Made by a program: the position numbers and the translations under genes. The notes below the pieces were generated by a model. It saw only the letters and a program-made list of their open reading frames with translations, made no database searches and was not told the DNA's origin. From the NCBI GenBank assembly GCA_900550865.1, contig URTM01000011.1:16154-80153 (forward strand): a stretch of DNA of 64,000 bases. Direction: 5' to 3'. Origin of the DNA: an uncultured Dorea sp. (GTDB lineage Bacteria > Bacillota > Clostridia > Lachnospirales > Lachnospiraceae). Of this stretch, positions 1 to 8,453 are shown one piece after another (position 1 is the stretch's first letter; the number at the start of each line of letters is the position of its first letter).

Positions 1-105
1 ACCGCCAAACGTAAAGTTGTTGGCGAACTTGAAAAAGTAGATACCCACTGCCATGATCAGTGTACTGCCAGTGAGTAGTACAAAGTTTTTTAAATGTTCT
101 TTCAT
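1..105 (-). CDS. YitT-family membrane protein, N-terminal fragment (cut by window edge)
   Basis: Only the first 35 codons are inside the window; the gene runs leftwards off the edge. The start ATG lies at 105-103 on the minus strand, preceded by a GGGGA ribosome-binding-like stretch. The visible peptide begins MKEHLKNFVLLTG and continues with a hydrophobic segment (about residues 8-26) and then NNFTFGG. A first membrane helix followed by a short N-x-x-x-GG turn is characteristic of the YitT/DUF161 family of multi-pass membrane proteins of unknown transport role. It is transcribed divergently from the dehydrogenase gene. Family assignment rests on this short segment only, so it is moderately sure. 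Confidence 0.6.
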   Translation of the reverse strand, partial: MKEHLKNFVLLTGSTLIMAVGIYFFKFANNFTFGG

Positions 106-157
106 TTGAAAAATTCCCCAGTTTTCCTTTTGTAATTATTTGGGTATGGAAGAAATT

Positions 158-175
158 ATGAAAGAAATCTTTCAT
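158..175. promoter_or_regulatory. Short perfect palindrome between divergent genes, possible operator
   Basis: ATGAAAGA and TCTTTCAT flank two A residues, giving 8-bp arms with a 2-nt centre, between the divergently transcribed YitT-like gene and the dehydrogenase gene. The position would suit a repressor site for one or both genes, but no adjacent regulator gene points to a protein. Palindromes of this size also occur by chance. Confidence 0.25.
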
Positions 176-279
176 ATCCTCAATGATTGTAACGCTCACG
201 TATGGAAAAGTCAACGGATTGGTGGTATATTATTAAGAGACAAAATATTCAGAAAAATGACCGGGAGGATAAGAAAAAA

Positions 280-1395
280 ATGAAACTTTTTTGGCAGAAA
301 GCAGAAGTGCAGAAATTTGAGCATGCAAAAGATTTTGCAGAAGAATATAATATAGGTAAGAATGATTTTATTCTTGCAAGTAAAAGTACATATGAGACAT
401 ATTTTGCACCGCTTGGACTGGAAGCACATGTGGAATTTAAAAGTAAATATGGAAAAGGCGAGCCTACAGATGTGATGATTGATGCATTGCTGGCAGATTT
501 CCGTAAGACGGATTGTGACAGAATTATTGCAATCGGAGGAGGAGCTGTTATTGATATGGCAAAGATCCTGGTGCTTGCGGGGGACTACTCTGCAGAAGAG
601 ATCTTTGGAAGAAAAGTTCCGCTTAAAAGAGCGAAGACTTTGATCGCAGTTCCAACAACCTGTGGAGCGGGCTCAGAAGTTTCCAATGTATCGATTGCAG
701 AATTTACAAAGCTGCATACAAAGATGGGACTTGCCGTTGATGAGATCTATGCAGACCGTGCAGTGCTGATTCCGGAGCTTCTGACCGGTCTTCCATATTC
801 CTTCTTTGCGACAAGTGCAATCGATGCATTTATCCATGCAATCGAATCTTATGTATCACCGAAGGCTACATTATATACACAGATGTTCAGTATGAAGGCA
901 ATGGAGATGATCATTGAAGGATTCCAGAAGATTGCCGAACATGGGGAAGAATACAGAATGAATCTGCTGGATGATTTCCTGACAGCAAGCAATCTTGCCG
1001 GTATTGCATTCGGCAATGCGGGAACAGGAGCGGTGCACGCCATGTCTTATCCTCTGAGTGGCGTATATCATGTCACGCACGGAGAAGCGAACTATCAGTT
1101 CCTGACAGCTGTATTCGCAAAATATCAGGAGTTAGATCCAAACGGCAGAATAAAGAAACTAAATGTTTTCTTAAGCAATTTTTTGGAGTGCAAATCAGAC
1201 GAAGTATATACCAAGATTGAGAAACTTCTGGATCAGATCATCGCAAGAAAACCGTTACATGAATACGGAATGAAAGAAGAAGAAATCGAGAGCTTTGCGA
1301 AGACAGTTGAAGAGACGCAGCAGAGACTTCTGAATCAAAGCTACGTGAAACTGACCTGGCAGCAGATGGCAGAGATTTATAAAGCATTGTATTAA
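280..1395 (+). CDS. 4hbD: 4-hydroxybutyrate dehydrogenase (iron-containing alcohol dehydrogenase family)
   Basis: Predicted cytosolic NAD-dependent enzyme interconverting 4-hydroxybutyrate and succinate semialdehyde, used in succinate/4-aminobutyrate fermentation to butyrate. The 371-residue length equals that of the Clostridium kluyveri enzyme as I recall it, and long stretches look alike (for example the VPTTCGAGSEVSNVS region, residues 125-139, and KPLHEYGMKEEEIE near the C terminus). The nucleotide-binding loop is AIGGGAVID (84-92). The metal ligands of the family are present: D182, H186, H253 and H267. The ATG at 280 is chosen over an upstream in-frame ATG at 202 because GGGAGG (263-268) sits 11 bases before it and the upstream extension looks unlike the family. 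The gene stands alone before eno. No succinyl-CoA or CoA-transferase partners lie nearby, so the pathway role is inferred. Confidence 0.85.
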   Translation: MKLFWQKAEVQKFEHAKDFAEEYNIGKNDFILASKSTYETYFAPLGLEAHVEFKSKYGKGEPTDVMIDALLADFRKTDCDRIIAIGGGAVIDMAKILVLAGDYSAEEIFGRKVPLKRAKTLIAVPTTCGAGSEVSNVSIAEFTKLHTKMGLAVDEIYADRAVLIPELLTGLPYSFFATSAIDAFIHAIESYVSPKATLYTQMFSMKAMEMIIEGFQKIAEHGEEYRMNLLDDFLTASNLAGIAFGNAGTGAVHAMSYPLSGVYHVTHGEANYQFLTAVFAKYQELDPNGRIKKLNVFLSNFLECKSDEVYTKIEKLLDQIIARKPLHEYGMKEEEIESFAKTVEETQQRLLNQSYVKLTWQQMAEIYKALY

Positions 1396-1496
1396 TTTTT
1401 ATATAATAATACAAAAGAGCGTGATCCAGATTAAAAACTGAATGTTTTGCTTCGGATCGGAACATACTATCTTCTATAAAGAGGAGGATAGAAATA

Positions 1497-2819
1497 ATGT
1501 ATAAGTATTTACCCATTACGGATGTATACGCAAGAGAAATACTTGATTCGAGAGGAAATCCGACGATAGAAGTGGAAGTGCTTGCCGGAGATGAATTCTG
1601 CGGAAGAGCAAGTGTTCCGTCCGGTGCATCGACCGGAAAATATGAAGCGGTTGAATTACGGGATAAAGAAGAACGATATGGAGGACTGGGTGTGCAGCAG
1701 GCGGCAGATCATGTTAATGCAAGGATCGCACCGGAAGTGATTGGCATGAATGTACTGGATCAGGCAGCGATCGATCAGGCGATGATCAGGCTTGACGGAA
1801 CAAAGAACAAATCCAATCTTGGTGCCAATGCCATGCTTGGAGTCTCGCTGGCGGCTGCAAGAGCGGCGGCCGGGGCACTGGGACTTCCGCTGTATTCGTA
1901 TCTTGGCGGCACAAATGTGAAAAAACTTCCGGTTCCGATGATGAATATCATGAATGGCGGAAGACATGCGGATAATACGATTGATATTCAGGAATTTATG
2001 ATCATGCCGGTAGGGGCGAAAGATTTTAAGACCGGACTTCAGATGTGTGCGGAAGTATATCATGAACTGAAGAGAGTTTTGAAAACGCTGGAATACAGTA
2101 CTGCCGTGGGAGACGAAGGGGGATTCGCGCCGGATCTTCACAATGCAGATGAGGTCTTGCGTCTGATGGTAAAAGCGGTAGAAAAGGCCGGATATAAGCC
2201 AGGCGAAGAGATAGCTATCGCATTGGACGTAGCAGCATCCGAGTTATATGATAAGAATTTTAAGAAATATGTATTCGACGGTGAGGCGAAGAAAAAGGGA
2301 TACAAGATCGTCCGGTCTGCAGAAGAAATGATTGATTATTATGAAGATATCATAGAAAAATATCCGGTTGTATCCATTGAAGATCCGTTGGATGAAGATG
2401 ACTGGGAAGGCTGGAAGACGCTGACAGACAGGATCGGAGAGCGGGTGCAGCTGGTAGGCGATGACCTGTTCGTGACGAATACCAGAAGACTTGCCAAAGG
2501 GATCAGAAGAAAAGCGGCGAATGCGATACTGATCAAAGTGAATCAGATCGGGACACTGACGGAGAGCTTTGAAGCAGTAAAGATGGCGCAGAATGCCGGA
2601 TATAAGACGGTAATCTCACACCGTTCGGGCGAGACTGCCGATTCGTTCATTGCAGATATCGCAGTGGCGGCAGATGCAGGGCAGATCAAAACAGGAGCCC
2701 CATGCCGGTCGGAACGGGTGGAAAAGTATAATCAATTATTGCGGATAGAGGAAAGACTGGGGGATGTGGCTGTATATCAGAACCCATTTGAAGAAAAAAT
2801 AGAAAATGTACAGATATAA
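1497..2819 (+). CDS. eno: Enolase (phosphopyruvate hydratase)
   Basis: Glycolytic enzyme converting 2-phosphoglycerate to phosphoenolpyruvate in the cytosol; the same protein is also a common RNA-degradosome partner. At 440 residues it is slightly longer than the usual 430. All hallmark segments are visible: SGASTG near the N terminus, the GDEGGFAP loop carrying the catalytic glutamate, the metal-ligand stretches SIEDPLDEDDW and VGDDLFVTN, the lysine in IKVNQIGTLTE, and the SHRSGETAD signature. The start has a good ribosome binding site, GAGGAGGAT, ending about 10 bases upstream. It is followed by secG and rnr, an order common in Firmicutes. Confidence 0.97.
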   Translation: MYKYLPITDVYAREILDSRGNPTIEVEVLAGDEFCGRASVPSGASTGKYEAVELRDKEERYGGLGVQQAADHVNARIAPEVIGMNVLDQAAIDQAMIRLDGTKNKSNLGANAMLGVSLAAARAAAGALGLPLYSYLGGTNVKKLPVPMMNIMNGGRHADNTIDIQEFMIMPVGAKDFKTGLQMCAEVYHELKRVLKTLEYSTAVGDEGGFAPDLHNADEVLRLMVKAVEKAGYKPGEEIAIALDVAASELYDKNFKKYVFDGEAKKKGYKIVRSAEEMIDYYEDIIEKYPVVSIEDPLDEDDWEGWKTLTDRIGERVQLVGDDLFVTNTRRLAKGIRRKAANAILIKVNQIGTLTESFEAVKMAQNAGYKTVISHRSGETADSFIADIAVAADAGQIKTGAPCRSERVEKYNQLLRIEERLGDVAVYQNPFEEKIENVQI

Positions 2820-2853
2820 TGCTGTCTGACACAAGATTTCGAAAGAGATGCAC

Positions 2854-2882
2854 TTGCCTTATCATTCATCCTGTGATAGAAT
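2854..2882 (+). promoter_or_regulatory. Predicted sigma-A promoter of secG
   Basis: TTGCCT (2854-2859) and TAGAAT (2877-2882) are separated by 17 bp, about 30 bases before the secG start. The spacing and both hexamers fit the housekeeping consensus well. Confidence 0.6.
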
Positions 2883-2913
2883 ATATGTGGTTTATCCGCA
2901 GGAGGTGTGAATA

Positions 2914-3156
2914 GTGGACATTTTAAAGATTGTATTAATGATAATATTTGCAATAGACTGTATCGCATTAACCGTGATCGTGTTGATGCAGGAAGGTAAG
3001 TCAGCAGGGCTTGGTGCCATTAGTGGTATCGCTGATACTTACTGGGGACAGAACAAGGGCCGTTCTATGGAAGGTGCACTGGTGAAGTCTACAAAATTCC
3101 TTGCGATTCTGTTTATTGTACTGGCAGCAGTGTTGAATTTAAAAGTATTTGCATAG
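2914..3156 (+). CDS. secG: Preprotein translocase subunit SecG
   Basis: Small (80-residue) auxiliary membrane subunit of the SecYEG channel that assists SecA-driven protein export. The protein shows the expected two hydrophobic helices (about residues 3-25 and 60-79). The linker includes the SecG hallmark LMQEGKSAGLGAISG and a GQNKGR turn. The start is GTG at 2914, supported by the strong ribosome binding site AGGAGGTG just upstream. It has its own promoter and an intrinsic terminator, so it is probably monocistronic, with some readthrough into rnr possible. Confidence 0.93.
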   Translation: MDILKIVLMIIFAIDCIALTVIVLMQEGKSAGLGAISGIADTYWGQNKGRSMEGALVKSTKFLAILFIVLAAVLNLKVFA

Positions 3157-3180
3157 GATAGAGCATATTTTTAGAAGATG

Positions 3181-3214
3181 AAAGGGACACTCCTGTATGG
3201 GAGTGTCCTTTTTT
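3181..3214 (+). terminator. Intrinsic terminator after secG
   Basis: GGACACTCC (3185-3193) pairs perfectly with GGAGTGTCC (3200-3208) around a short loop, followed by a T run to 3214. A-T pairs extend the base of the stem. Confidence 0.9.
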
Positions 3215-3246
3215 GAAACATAGAATATGCAGGGGAGCATAGAGAT

Positions 3247-5403
3247 ATGAGTAAGAAATTTGATAAAAGAAAAAAAGTTGTCTATGATCTGATCTGTGAT
3301 GATTTATATACACCGATGAAATTTAAGGAACTGGCCATGCTTCTTCGTGTGGCAAAAGAAGACCGGGATGAGCTGCGGCAGATCCTGGAAGCATTGGAGC
3401 AGGAAGGAAAGATATATCTTTCCAAGAGAGGAAAATACTGCAGGGGACATGCAAAGCGTCTGACCGGTGTGTTCCGGGCAAGTCTTAAGGGATTCGGCTT
3501 TGTGGTGTTGGATGAAGGAGATTCAGAGGATGTATTCATCGGTGCGGATGATACCTGTGGTGCATTCGATGGAGATCATGTTGAGATCGTACTTACAAAA
3601 GAACCGGAAGGAAGAAGCCGTGAAGGAAAGATCGTGAAGATCCTGAAGCGGGGGCTTTCAAAAGTAGTCGGACTTTACCGCATGAAGCCGGGAAAGAAGT
3701 TTGGATTCGTGATTCCGGATAACCAGAGACTGGATCAGGACATATTTATACCAATTGAAAAATCAAGAGGGGCAGTGGATGGACACAAAGTTGTAGTGGA
3801 GCTGACCTCTTATGGAGAGAATGGAAAGAAACCGGAAGGAAAGATCGTGGAGATCATCGGTCATCTGAATGATCCGGGAACAGATATCATGTCGATCGTA
3901 AAAGGGTATGACCTCCCGGTAGAATTCCCGGATAAAGTATTAAGACAGGCAGAGCGTGTGGCAAAGCCGGTCAGTGAAGCGGATATGAACGGAAGAAAGG
4001 ACCTGCGTAACTGGCAGATGGTCACGATCGACGGGGAAGATGCAAAGGATCTGGATGATGCAGTGTCTCTTGTAAAAGATGGTGAGAACTATATTCTGGG
4101 TGTGCATATCGCGGATGTAACGAATTATGTGCAGGAGAACAGTGCACTTGACAGAGAGGCGTTAGAAAGAGGAACCAGTGTTTATCTGGTAGATCGTGTC
4201 ATTCCGATGCTTCCGCATACACTTTCGAATGGAATGTGTTCACTGAATGCAGGCGAGGACCGTCTGGCACTGAGCTGTATCATGACAGTGGATTCGTCCG
4301 GAGATGTGATCGCACATGAAATTGCAGAGACCGTGATCCATGTAGACCGCAGGATGTCTTATACCAGCGTGAAGAAGATCCTGACGGATCATGATGAAGC
4401 GGAGACCTCAGAATACAAAGAACTGGTTCCGATGTTTGAGCGGATGCAGGAGCTTTCCGGTATCTTAAGAGCCAGAAGAAAGAAGCGCGGTTCGATTGAT
4501 TTTGATTTTCCGGAGACGAAGATGATTCTGGATGAGAATGGAAAGCCGATCGACATTAAACCATATGACAGAAATGTTGCAACGAAGATCATCGAGGACT
4601 TCATGCTTCTGGCGAATGAGACAGTGGCGGAAGACTATTACTGGCAGGAACTTCCATTTGTATACCGTACCCACGAAGCACCGGATGAAGAAAAGATCCG
4701 CACGCTGGCAACATTTATCAATAATTTCGGTTATTCGATGCATATCGGAGTAAATGAAATCAGACCAAAAGAAATTCAAAAGTTGCTATCAAAAGTGGAA
4801 GATACACCGGAAGAAGCAATGATCAGCCGTCTGGCACTGCGTTCCATGAAGCAGGCAAAATATACGGCAGAAAATGACGGTCATTTCGGTCTGGCAGCTA
4901 ATTATTATACACATTTTACTTCTCCGATCCGAAGATATCCGGATCTTCAGATTCACCGGATCATCAAGGACAATCTGCGCGGAAGAATGAATGAAAGCAA
5001 GATTGAACATTATCAGTCTATCCTTCCGAAAGTGGCGAAGCGTTCCAGTGAGATGGAGCGGCGGGCTGATGAAGCAGAACGTGAGACGATCAAGCTTAAG
5101 AAAGTAGAATATATGCAGGCTCATATCGGGGAAGAATTCGAGGGAGTGATCTCCGGAATTACAAAATGGGGCATGTATGTGGAACTTCCAAATACGATAG
5201 AAGGTCTGGTTCATGTAACGAATATGACTGATGACCATTATGAATATAATGAAGAACGCTATGAGATGATGGGAATGCGTACACGGAAAGTGTACAAACT
5301 GGGTGAAAGCTTAAGAGTACAGGTAGTGGATGCAGACCGTCTGATGCGTACGATTGATTTTAAGATTGTGAATCAGGGAGGTGCCGGAGATGGCGAAGAG
5401 TAA
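3247..5403 (+). CDS. rnr: Ribonuclease R
   Basis: Processive 3'-5' exoribonuclease that degrades structured RNA, including mRNA released from stalled ribosomes by trans-translation. At 718 residues it has the family layout: an N-terminal winged-helix region (about 1-70), cold-shock domains (about 70-210), the RNB catalytic domain and a C-terminal S1 domain (about 628-705). The catalytic acidic cluster is intact: D262, D265, D268, D270 and D271 in IDGEDAKDLDDA. The gene overlaps smpB by 14 bases and lies about 3 kb from the tmRNA gene, so three trans-translation partners are grouped. The same group occurs in Bacillus (secG-yvaK-rnr-smpB-ssrA), here without the esterase gene. Confidence 0.96.
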   Translation: MSKKFDKRKKVVYDLICDDLYTPMKFKELAMLLRVAKEDRDELRQILEALEQEGKIYLSKRGKYCRGHAKRLTGVFRASLKGFGFVVLDEGDSEDVFIGADDTCGAFDGDHVEIVLTKEPEGRSREGKIVKILKRGLSKVVGLYRMKPGKKFGFVIPDNQRLDQDIFIPIEKSRGAVDGHKVVVELTSYGENGKKPEGKIVEIIGHLNDPGTDIMSIVKGYDLPVEFPDKVLRQAERVAKPVSEADMNGRKDLRNWQMVTIDGEDAKDLDDAVSLVKDGENYILGVHIADVTNYVQENSALDREALERGTSVYLVDRVIPMLPHTLSNGMCSLNAGEDRLALSCIMTVDSSGDVIAHEIAETVIHVDRRMSYTSVKKILTDHDEAETSEYKELVPMFERMQELSGILRARRKKRGSIDFDFPETKMILDENGKPIDIKPYDRNVATKIIEDFMLLANETVAEDYYWQELPFVYRTHEAPDEEKIRTLATFINNFGYSMHIGVNEIRPKEIQKLLSKVEDTPEEAMISRLALRSMKQAKYTAENDGHFGLAANYYTHFTSPIRRYPDLQIHRIIKDNLRGRMNESKIEHYQSILPKVAKRSSEMERRADEAERETIKLKKVEYMQAHIGEEFEGVISGITKWGMYVELPNTIEGLVHVTNMTDDHYEYNEERYEMMGMRTRKVYKLGESLRVQVVDADRLMRTIDFKIVNQGGAGDGEE

Positions 5404-5854
5404 TGACAAGATGGTCGCAAATAATAAAAAGGCATATCATGATTATTTTATCCTGGATAAGATCGAGACAGGAATCGCTCTGCACGGAACAGAGGTGAAA
5501 TCACTCCGTATGGGGAAATGCAGTATAAAAGAATCATTTATCCGTATTGAGAACGGAGAAGTATTCATCTATGGCATGCACATCAGCCCATATGAAAAGG
5601 GGAATATCTTTAATAAAGATCCGCTCAGAGTCAGAAAGCTGCTTCTTCACAAATCAGAGATCAACAAACTGATCGGCAAGACGAAGGAAAAAGGAATGGC
5701 GATCGTGCCTTTGAAAGTCTACTTTAAAGGAAGCCTTGTAAAGGTAGAGATTGGTCTGGCAAAAGGTAAGAAATTATACGATAAACGTCAGGATATTGCC
5801 AAAAAGGATCAGAGACGTGAAGCAGAACGTGACTTCAAGATGAAATTAAGATAG
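5390..5854 (+). CDS. smpB: SsrA-binding protein SmpB
   Basis: Binds the tRNA-like part of tmRNA and brings it to stalled ribosomes. The 154-residue product has the SmpB beta-barrel signature (GTEVKSLRMGKCSIKES) and a C-terminal basic tail ending KDQRREAERDFKMKLR that enters the mRNA channel. I place the start at ATG 5390 rather than GTG 5381 because GGGAGGTG (5376-5383) is then correctly spaced; the GTG itself lies inside that binding site. The reading frame overlaps the end of rnr by 14 bases, which suggests translational coupling. Confidence 0.96.
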   Translation: MAKSNDKMVANNKKAYHDYFILDKIETGIALHGTEVKSLRMGKCSIKESFIRIENGEVFIYGMHISPYEKGNIFNKDPLRVRKLLLHKSEINKLIGKTKEKGMAIVPLKVYFKGSLVKVEIGLAKGKKLYDKRQDIAKKDQRREAERDFKMKLR

Positions 5855-5919
5855 AACAAACACAGAGGCTGATAGAATTCGGATAGAATTCAGACAGGAA
5901 AGCAGACAGGAGATAAGAG

Positions 5920-6153
5920 ATGGTACCGACAAAGAAAGAAGAATTAAGAAATCTGGTTACACAGACTACTATGGAGACTTACGAGGAGCTGACACCACAT
6001 CTGGTACAGCTCATTAATGAGACGAACCGGAATCCGGAACTGACAGAAGCTCAGAAACAGGATGAGATCTCCTTACATATGATGGGATTTGTAAAATCCT
6101 GTACCAATGAAATCATCATTGAAGTACTGGGAGAAATTCTTGGACTGGAATAG
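5920..6153 (+). CDS. Small conserved-looking protein of unknown function
   Basis: A 77-residue soluble, mostly helical, acidic protein with no signal peptide or membrane segment and no cysteine cluster. The only cysteine lies in VKSCTNE. I do not recognise a domain. A good ribosome binding site (ACAGGAG, about 8 bases upstream) and normal codon use support expression. It lies 65 bases after smpB, so it may be co-transcribed with rnr-smpB. The gap contains a short duplication, GATAGAATTC twice in a row (about 5871-5891). Confidence 0.65.
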   Translation: MVPTKKEELRNLVTQTTMETYEELTPHLVQLINETNRNPELTEAQKQDEISLHMMGFVKSCTNEIIIEVLGEILGLE

Positions 6154-6294
6154 AGATTTTCTGGTAGCAGAAAGTATAAATGCGTAGAATCTGACCGGAC
6201 TGTGAAATTGTAGAAAAAATATAAGATAAATAAAATCCTGTTGTGATAATTGAACGAAATTGTATATAACGTCAGAAAAATATCAGAAAATTCC

Positions 6295-6323
6295 TTGACA
6301 AAGAAAGTTCTGAGCGTTAAACT
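6295..6323 (+). promoter_or_regulatory. Predicted promoter of the ammonium-transporter transcript
   Basis: A consensus -35, TTGACA (6295-6300), lies 17 bp from TAAACT (6318-6323). Initiation near 6330 would give a leader of about 260 nt before the transporter start at 6593. Confidence 0.6.
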
Positions 6324-6341
6324 ACGGGACATAAAAGCAAG

Positions 6342-6379
6342 GGCGCTTCGAAAATAGTTCGAAGTGCCTTTTCTTTTTT
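6342..6379 (+). terminator. Terminator-like hairpin at the start of the amt leader
   Basis: GGCGCTTCGAA (6342-6352) pairs with TTCGAAGTGCC (6358-6368) around a 5-nt loop and is followed by a T-rich run to 6379. It begins only about a dozen bases after the predicted transcription start. It could end the smpB transcript, act as an attenuator for amt, or both. Confidence 0.7.
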
Positions 6380-6420
6380 GGCAGAATGAGCTGTATAAGC
6401 AGTGTGCAGTAATGCAGCAA

Positions 6421-6516
6421 TTTTCTTCAGATATATGACAGCACAAGGGTGTGTATGTTCTGTGAGTCGACCACAGAACTGCTCACCTTTTTTGCTGCCA
6501 TATATCTGGAAGAAAA
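6421..6516 (+). promoter_or_regulatory. Long nested hairpin in the amt leader, candidate attenuator
   Basis: The outer arms at 6421-6443 and 6493-6516 are reverse complements apart from one mismatch and one bulged base; the core is CAGATATATG against CATATATCTG. Inside them, GTTCTGTG (6457-6464) pairs with CACAGAAC (6472-6479) around AGTCGAC, extended by GGTG/CACC and a T run at 6488-6493, which is itself a terminator shape. The inner hairpin could be an intrinsic terminator, with the outer pairing an alternative or extended fold. No known riboswitch class was recognised. Its presence argues against starting the transporter gene at the upstream ATG 6449. Confidence 0.55.
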
Positions 6517-6592
6517 AGAAAGACATTTTGCCCGGCCGGAAATTATGAATCGTGGTTTTCCGGCAGATCTGAAGGATGAAGGAGGATATATT

Positions 6593-8347
6593 ATGACGAA
6601 AGAAGTATTATCAGCGATACAGGATGCCGTAGGCACTCAGGTATTTGGAATCTGGTTCCTGATCGGTGCAGCATTTGTATTTTTCATGCAGGCTGGATTT
6701 GCAATGGTAGAGGCAGGATTCACCAGGGCGAAGAATGCCGGCAATATTATTATGAAGAACCTGATGGACTTTTGTATAGGAACCTGTGTATTTATCCCAC
6801 TGGGGTTTGGAATTTTGCTTGGTGAAGATGCACTTGGCGGATTTATCGGAACTCCGACACTTGGAATTTTTACCGACTATGCAAATTTTGACTGGTCCAA
6901 TTTCGTATTTAACCTGGTGTTCTGTGCGACAACGGCAACCATCGTATCCGGAGCAATGGCAGAACGTACCAAATTCTTATCTTATTGTATTTATTCCGCA
7001 GTAATCTCCGCTGTTGTATATCCGATCGAGGCACACTGGATCTGGGGCGGCGGATGGCTTGCAAGTTTAGGATTCCATGATTTTGCAGGTTCCTGTGCAA
7101 TCCACATGGTTGGTGGAACAACAGCATTTATCGGAGCCGCACTGGAAGGAGCCAGAATTGGTAAATTTACCAGAGATAAAGACGGAAAAGTAACAAAGGT
7201 ACATGCATTCCCTGGACATAACATTGTAATCGGAGCACTTGGTTGTTTCATCCTCTGGTTTGGATGGTATGGATTCAACGGAGCTGCCGCTACGACAGGT
7301 CCACAGCTTGCATCGATCTTTATGGCAACAACGATCGCACCGGCAATCGCAACGGTTGTATGTATGATATTTACATGGCTCAGATATGGCAAACCGGATG
7401 TATCGATGTGTCTGAATGCTTCACTTGCAGGTCTGGTAGCAATTACCGCACCTTGTGATGTCGTTGATGCAACAGGTGCAATCATCATCGGTGTGGTAGC
7501 CGGACTTCTGGTTGTATTTGGCGTATGGTTCTGCGACAATGTTGCTCATGTAGATGACCCGGTCGGAGCAGTTGCGGTCCATTGCTTAAATGGTATCTGG
7601 GGAACAATCGCAGTTGGTCTCTTTGCAACAAAAACAGCACCAGAGTGCACATTGAAAGGTCTGTTCTACGGCGGCGGATTCCACCAGCTTGGCTTACAGT
7701 TACTTGGTGTAGTAACCGTTATGGCATGGACGATTGTAACAATGACGATCGTATTTAAGATTATCGATAAGACGGTAGGTCTTCGAGTAACAGAAGAAGA
7801 AGAGATTGTTGGTCTGGATGTGAAAGAACATGGTCTTGCATCTGCATATGCAGGTTTCAGTCTGATGGATATCACAGAAGGAAGCATGAGTATCAATGAG
7901 AATACAGAGCTTGGAGAAAATGATTACGATGAAGCTTCAGAAGCACAGAGAGCTGCATCTGTCAAAGTAACTGCTCCAGTAGATCCTGAGACTGGAATAC
8001 ATAAAGTTGTTATCATTGCCAAACTTTCAAGATATGAAAAACTGAAAACAGCACTTAATGATCTTGGTGTAACCGGAATGACAGTCACACAGGTTATGGG
8101 ATGTGGAGTTCAGAAAGGTGCCGGTGAGAAATACCGTGGAGTTGAGATGGATGTAACCGTACTTCCAAAGGTTAAGGTTGAAGTCATCGTCGGAAGCATC
8201 CCGGTAGAGAAGGTCATCGACACTGTGAAGAGAACACTTTACACTGGACATGTCGGAGATGGAAAGATTTTCGTTTACAATGTGCAGAAGGTTGTAAAGG
8301 TCCGTACCGGTGAGGAAGATTACGATGCATTGAAGGATGTAGAGTAA
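6593..8347 (+). CDS. amt: Ammonium transporter with fused C-terminal PII (GlnB-like) domain
   Basis: A 584-residue membrane protein moving ammonium/ammonia. Residues 1 to about 400 are an Amt channel with about 11 membrane helices; the twin pore histidines are visible as H171 (AIHMVGG) and H330 (AVHCLNG). After a variable linker (about 400-468), residues 469-575 form a PII domain: HKVVIIAKLSRYEKLKTAL, a T-loop in GVQKGAGEKYRG, then VTVLPKVKVEVIV and a GHVGDGKIFV nucleotide-binding segment. The T-loop keeps the tyrosine equivalent to Y46 (Y514), but the Y51 uridylylation position is methionine (M519). Free PII proteins normally plug Amt channels, so a tethered copy suggests built-in gating by ATP/ADP/2-oxoglutarate. 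Start ATG 6593 follows GGAGGATAT; an upstream in-frame ATG (6449) lies within the leader hairpin. Confidence 0.93.
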   Translation: MTKEVLSAIQDAVGTQVFGIWFLIGAAFVFFMQAGFAMVEAGFTRAKNAGNIIMKNLMDFCIGTCVFIPLGFGILLGEDALGGFIGTPTLGIFTDYANFDWSNFVFNLVFCATTATIVSGAMAERTKFLSYCIYSAVISAVVYPIEAHWIWGGGWLASLGFHDFAGSCAIHMVGGTTAFIGAALEGARIGKFTRDKDGKVTKVHAFPGHNIVIGALGCFILWFGWYGFNGAAATTGPQLASIFMATTIAPAIATVVCMIFTWLRYGKPDVSMCLNASLAGLVAITAPCDVVDATGAIIIGVVAGLLVVFGVWFCDNVAHVDDPVGAVAVHCLNGIWGTIAVGLFATKTAPECTLKGLFYGGGFHQLGLQLLGVVTVMAWTIVTMTIVFKIIDKTVGLRVTEEEEIVGLDVKEHGLASAYAGFSLMDITEGSMSINENTELGENDYDEASEAQRAASVKVTAPVDPETGIHKVVIIAKLSRYEKLKTALNDLGVTGMTVTQVMGCGVQKGAGEKYRGVEMDVTVLPKVKVEVIVGSIPVEKVIDTVKRTLYTGHVGDGKIFVYNVQKVVKVRTGEEDYDALKDVE

Positions 8348-8380
8348 GAAAAAAGTTTACAATAGTATAGGATTGTATAG

Positions 8381-8425
8381 TGGAAAGAGATATACAGGAT
8401 AGGAAGTCTTGCATATCTCTTTCCA
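8381..8425 (+). terminator. Strong hairpin after amt, lacking a T run
   Basis: TGGAAAGAGATAT (8381-8393) and ATATCTCTTTCCA (8413-8425) are perfect 13-bp arms around a 19-nt loop. No clear T tract follows, so it may be a 3'-end stabiliser or a weak terminator. Confidence 0.5.
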
Positions 8426-8453
8426 GTTATATCAGAACAATTTTTATAAATGC

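Noticed and set aside
5868..5913. Short repeats after smpB as a CRISPR or regulatory array
   Set aside because: Only two copies of GATAGAATTC and two of GACAGGA occur, without spacers; most likely a local duplication.
6342..6516. ANTAR-type dual hexaloop leader
   Set aside because: Loop sizes (5 and 7 nt) and sequences do not fit the A-n-n-G hexaloop pattern well enough.
6449..6592. Upstream in-frame extension of the ammonium transporter
   Set aside because: It covers the long leader hairpin, looks unlike any Amt N terminus, and a proper binding site precedes ATG 6593.
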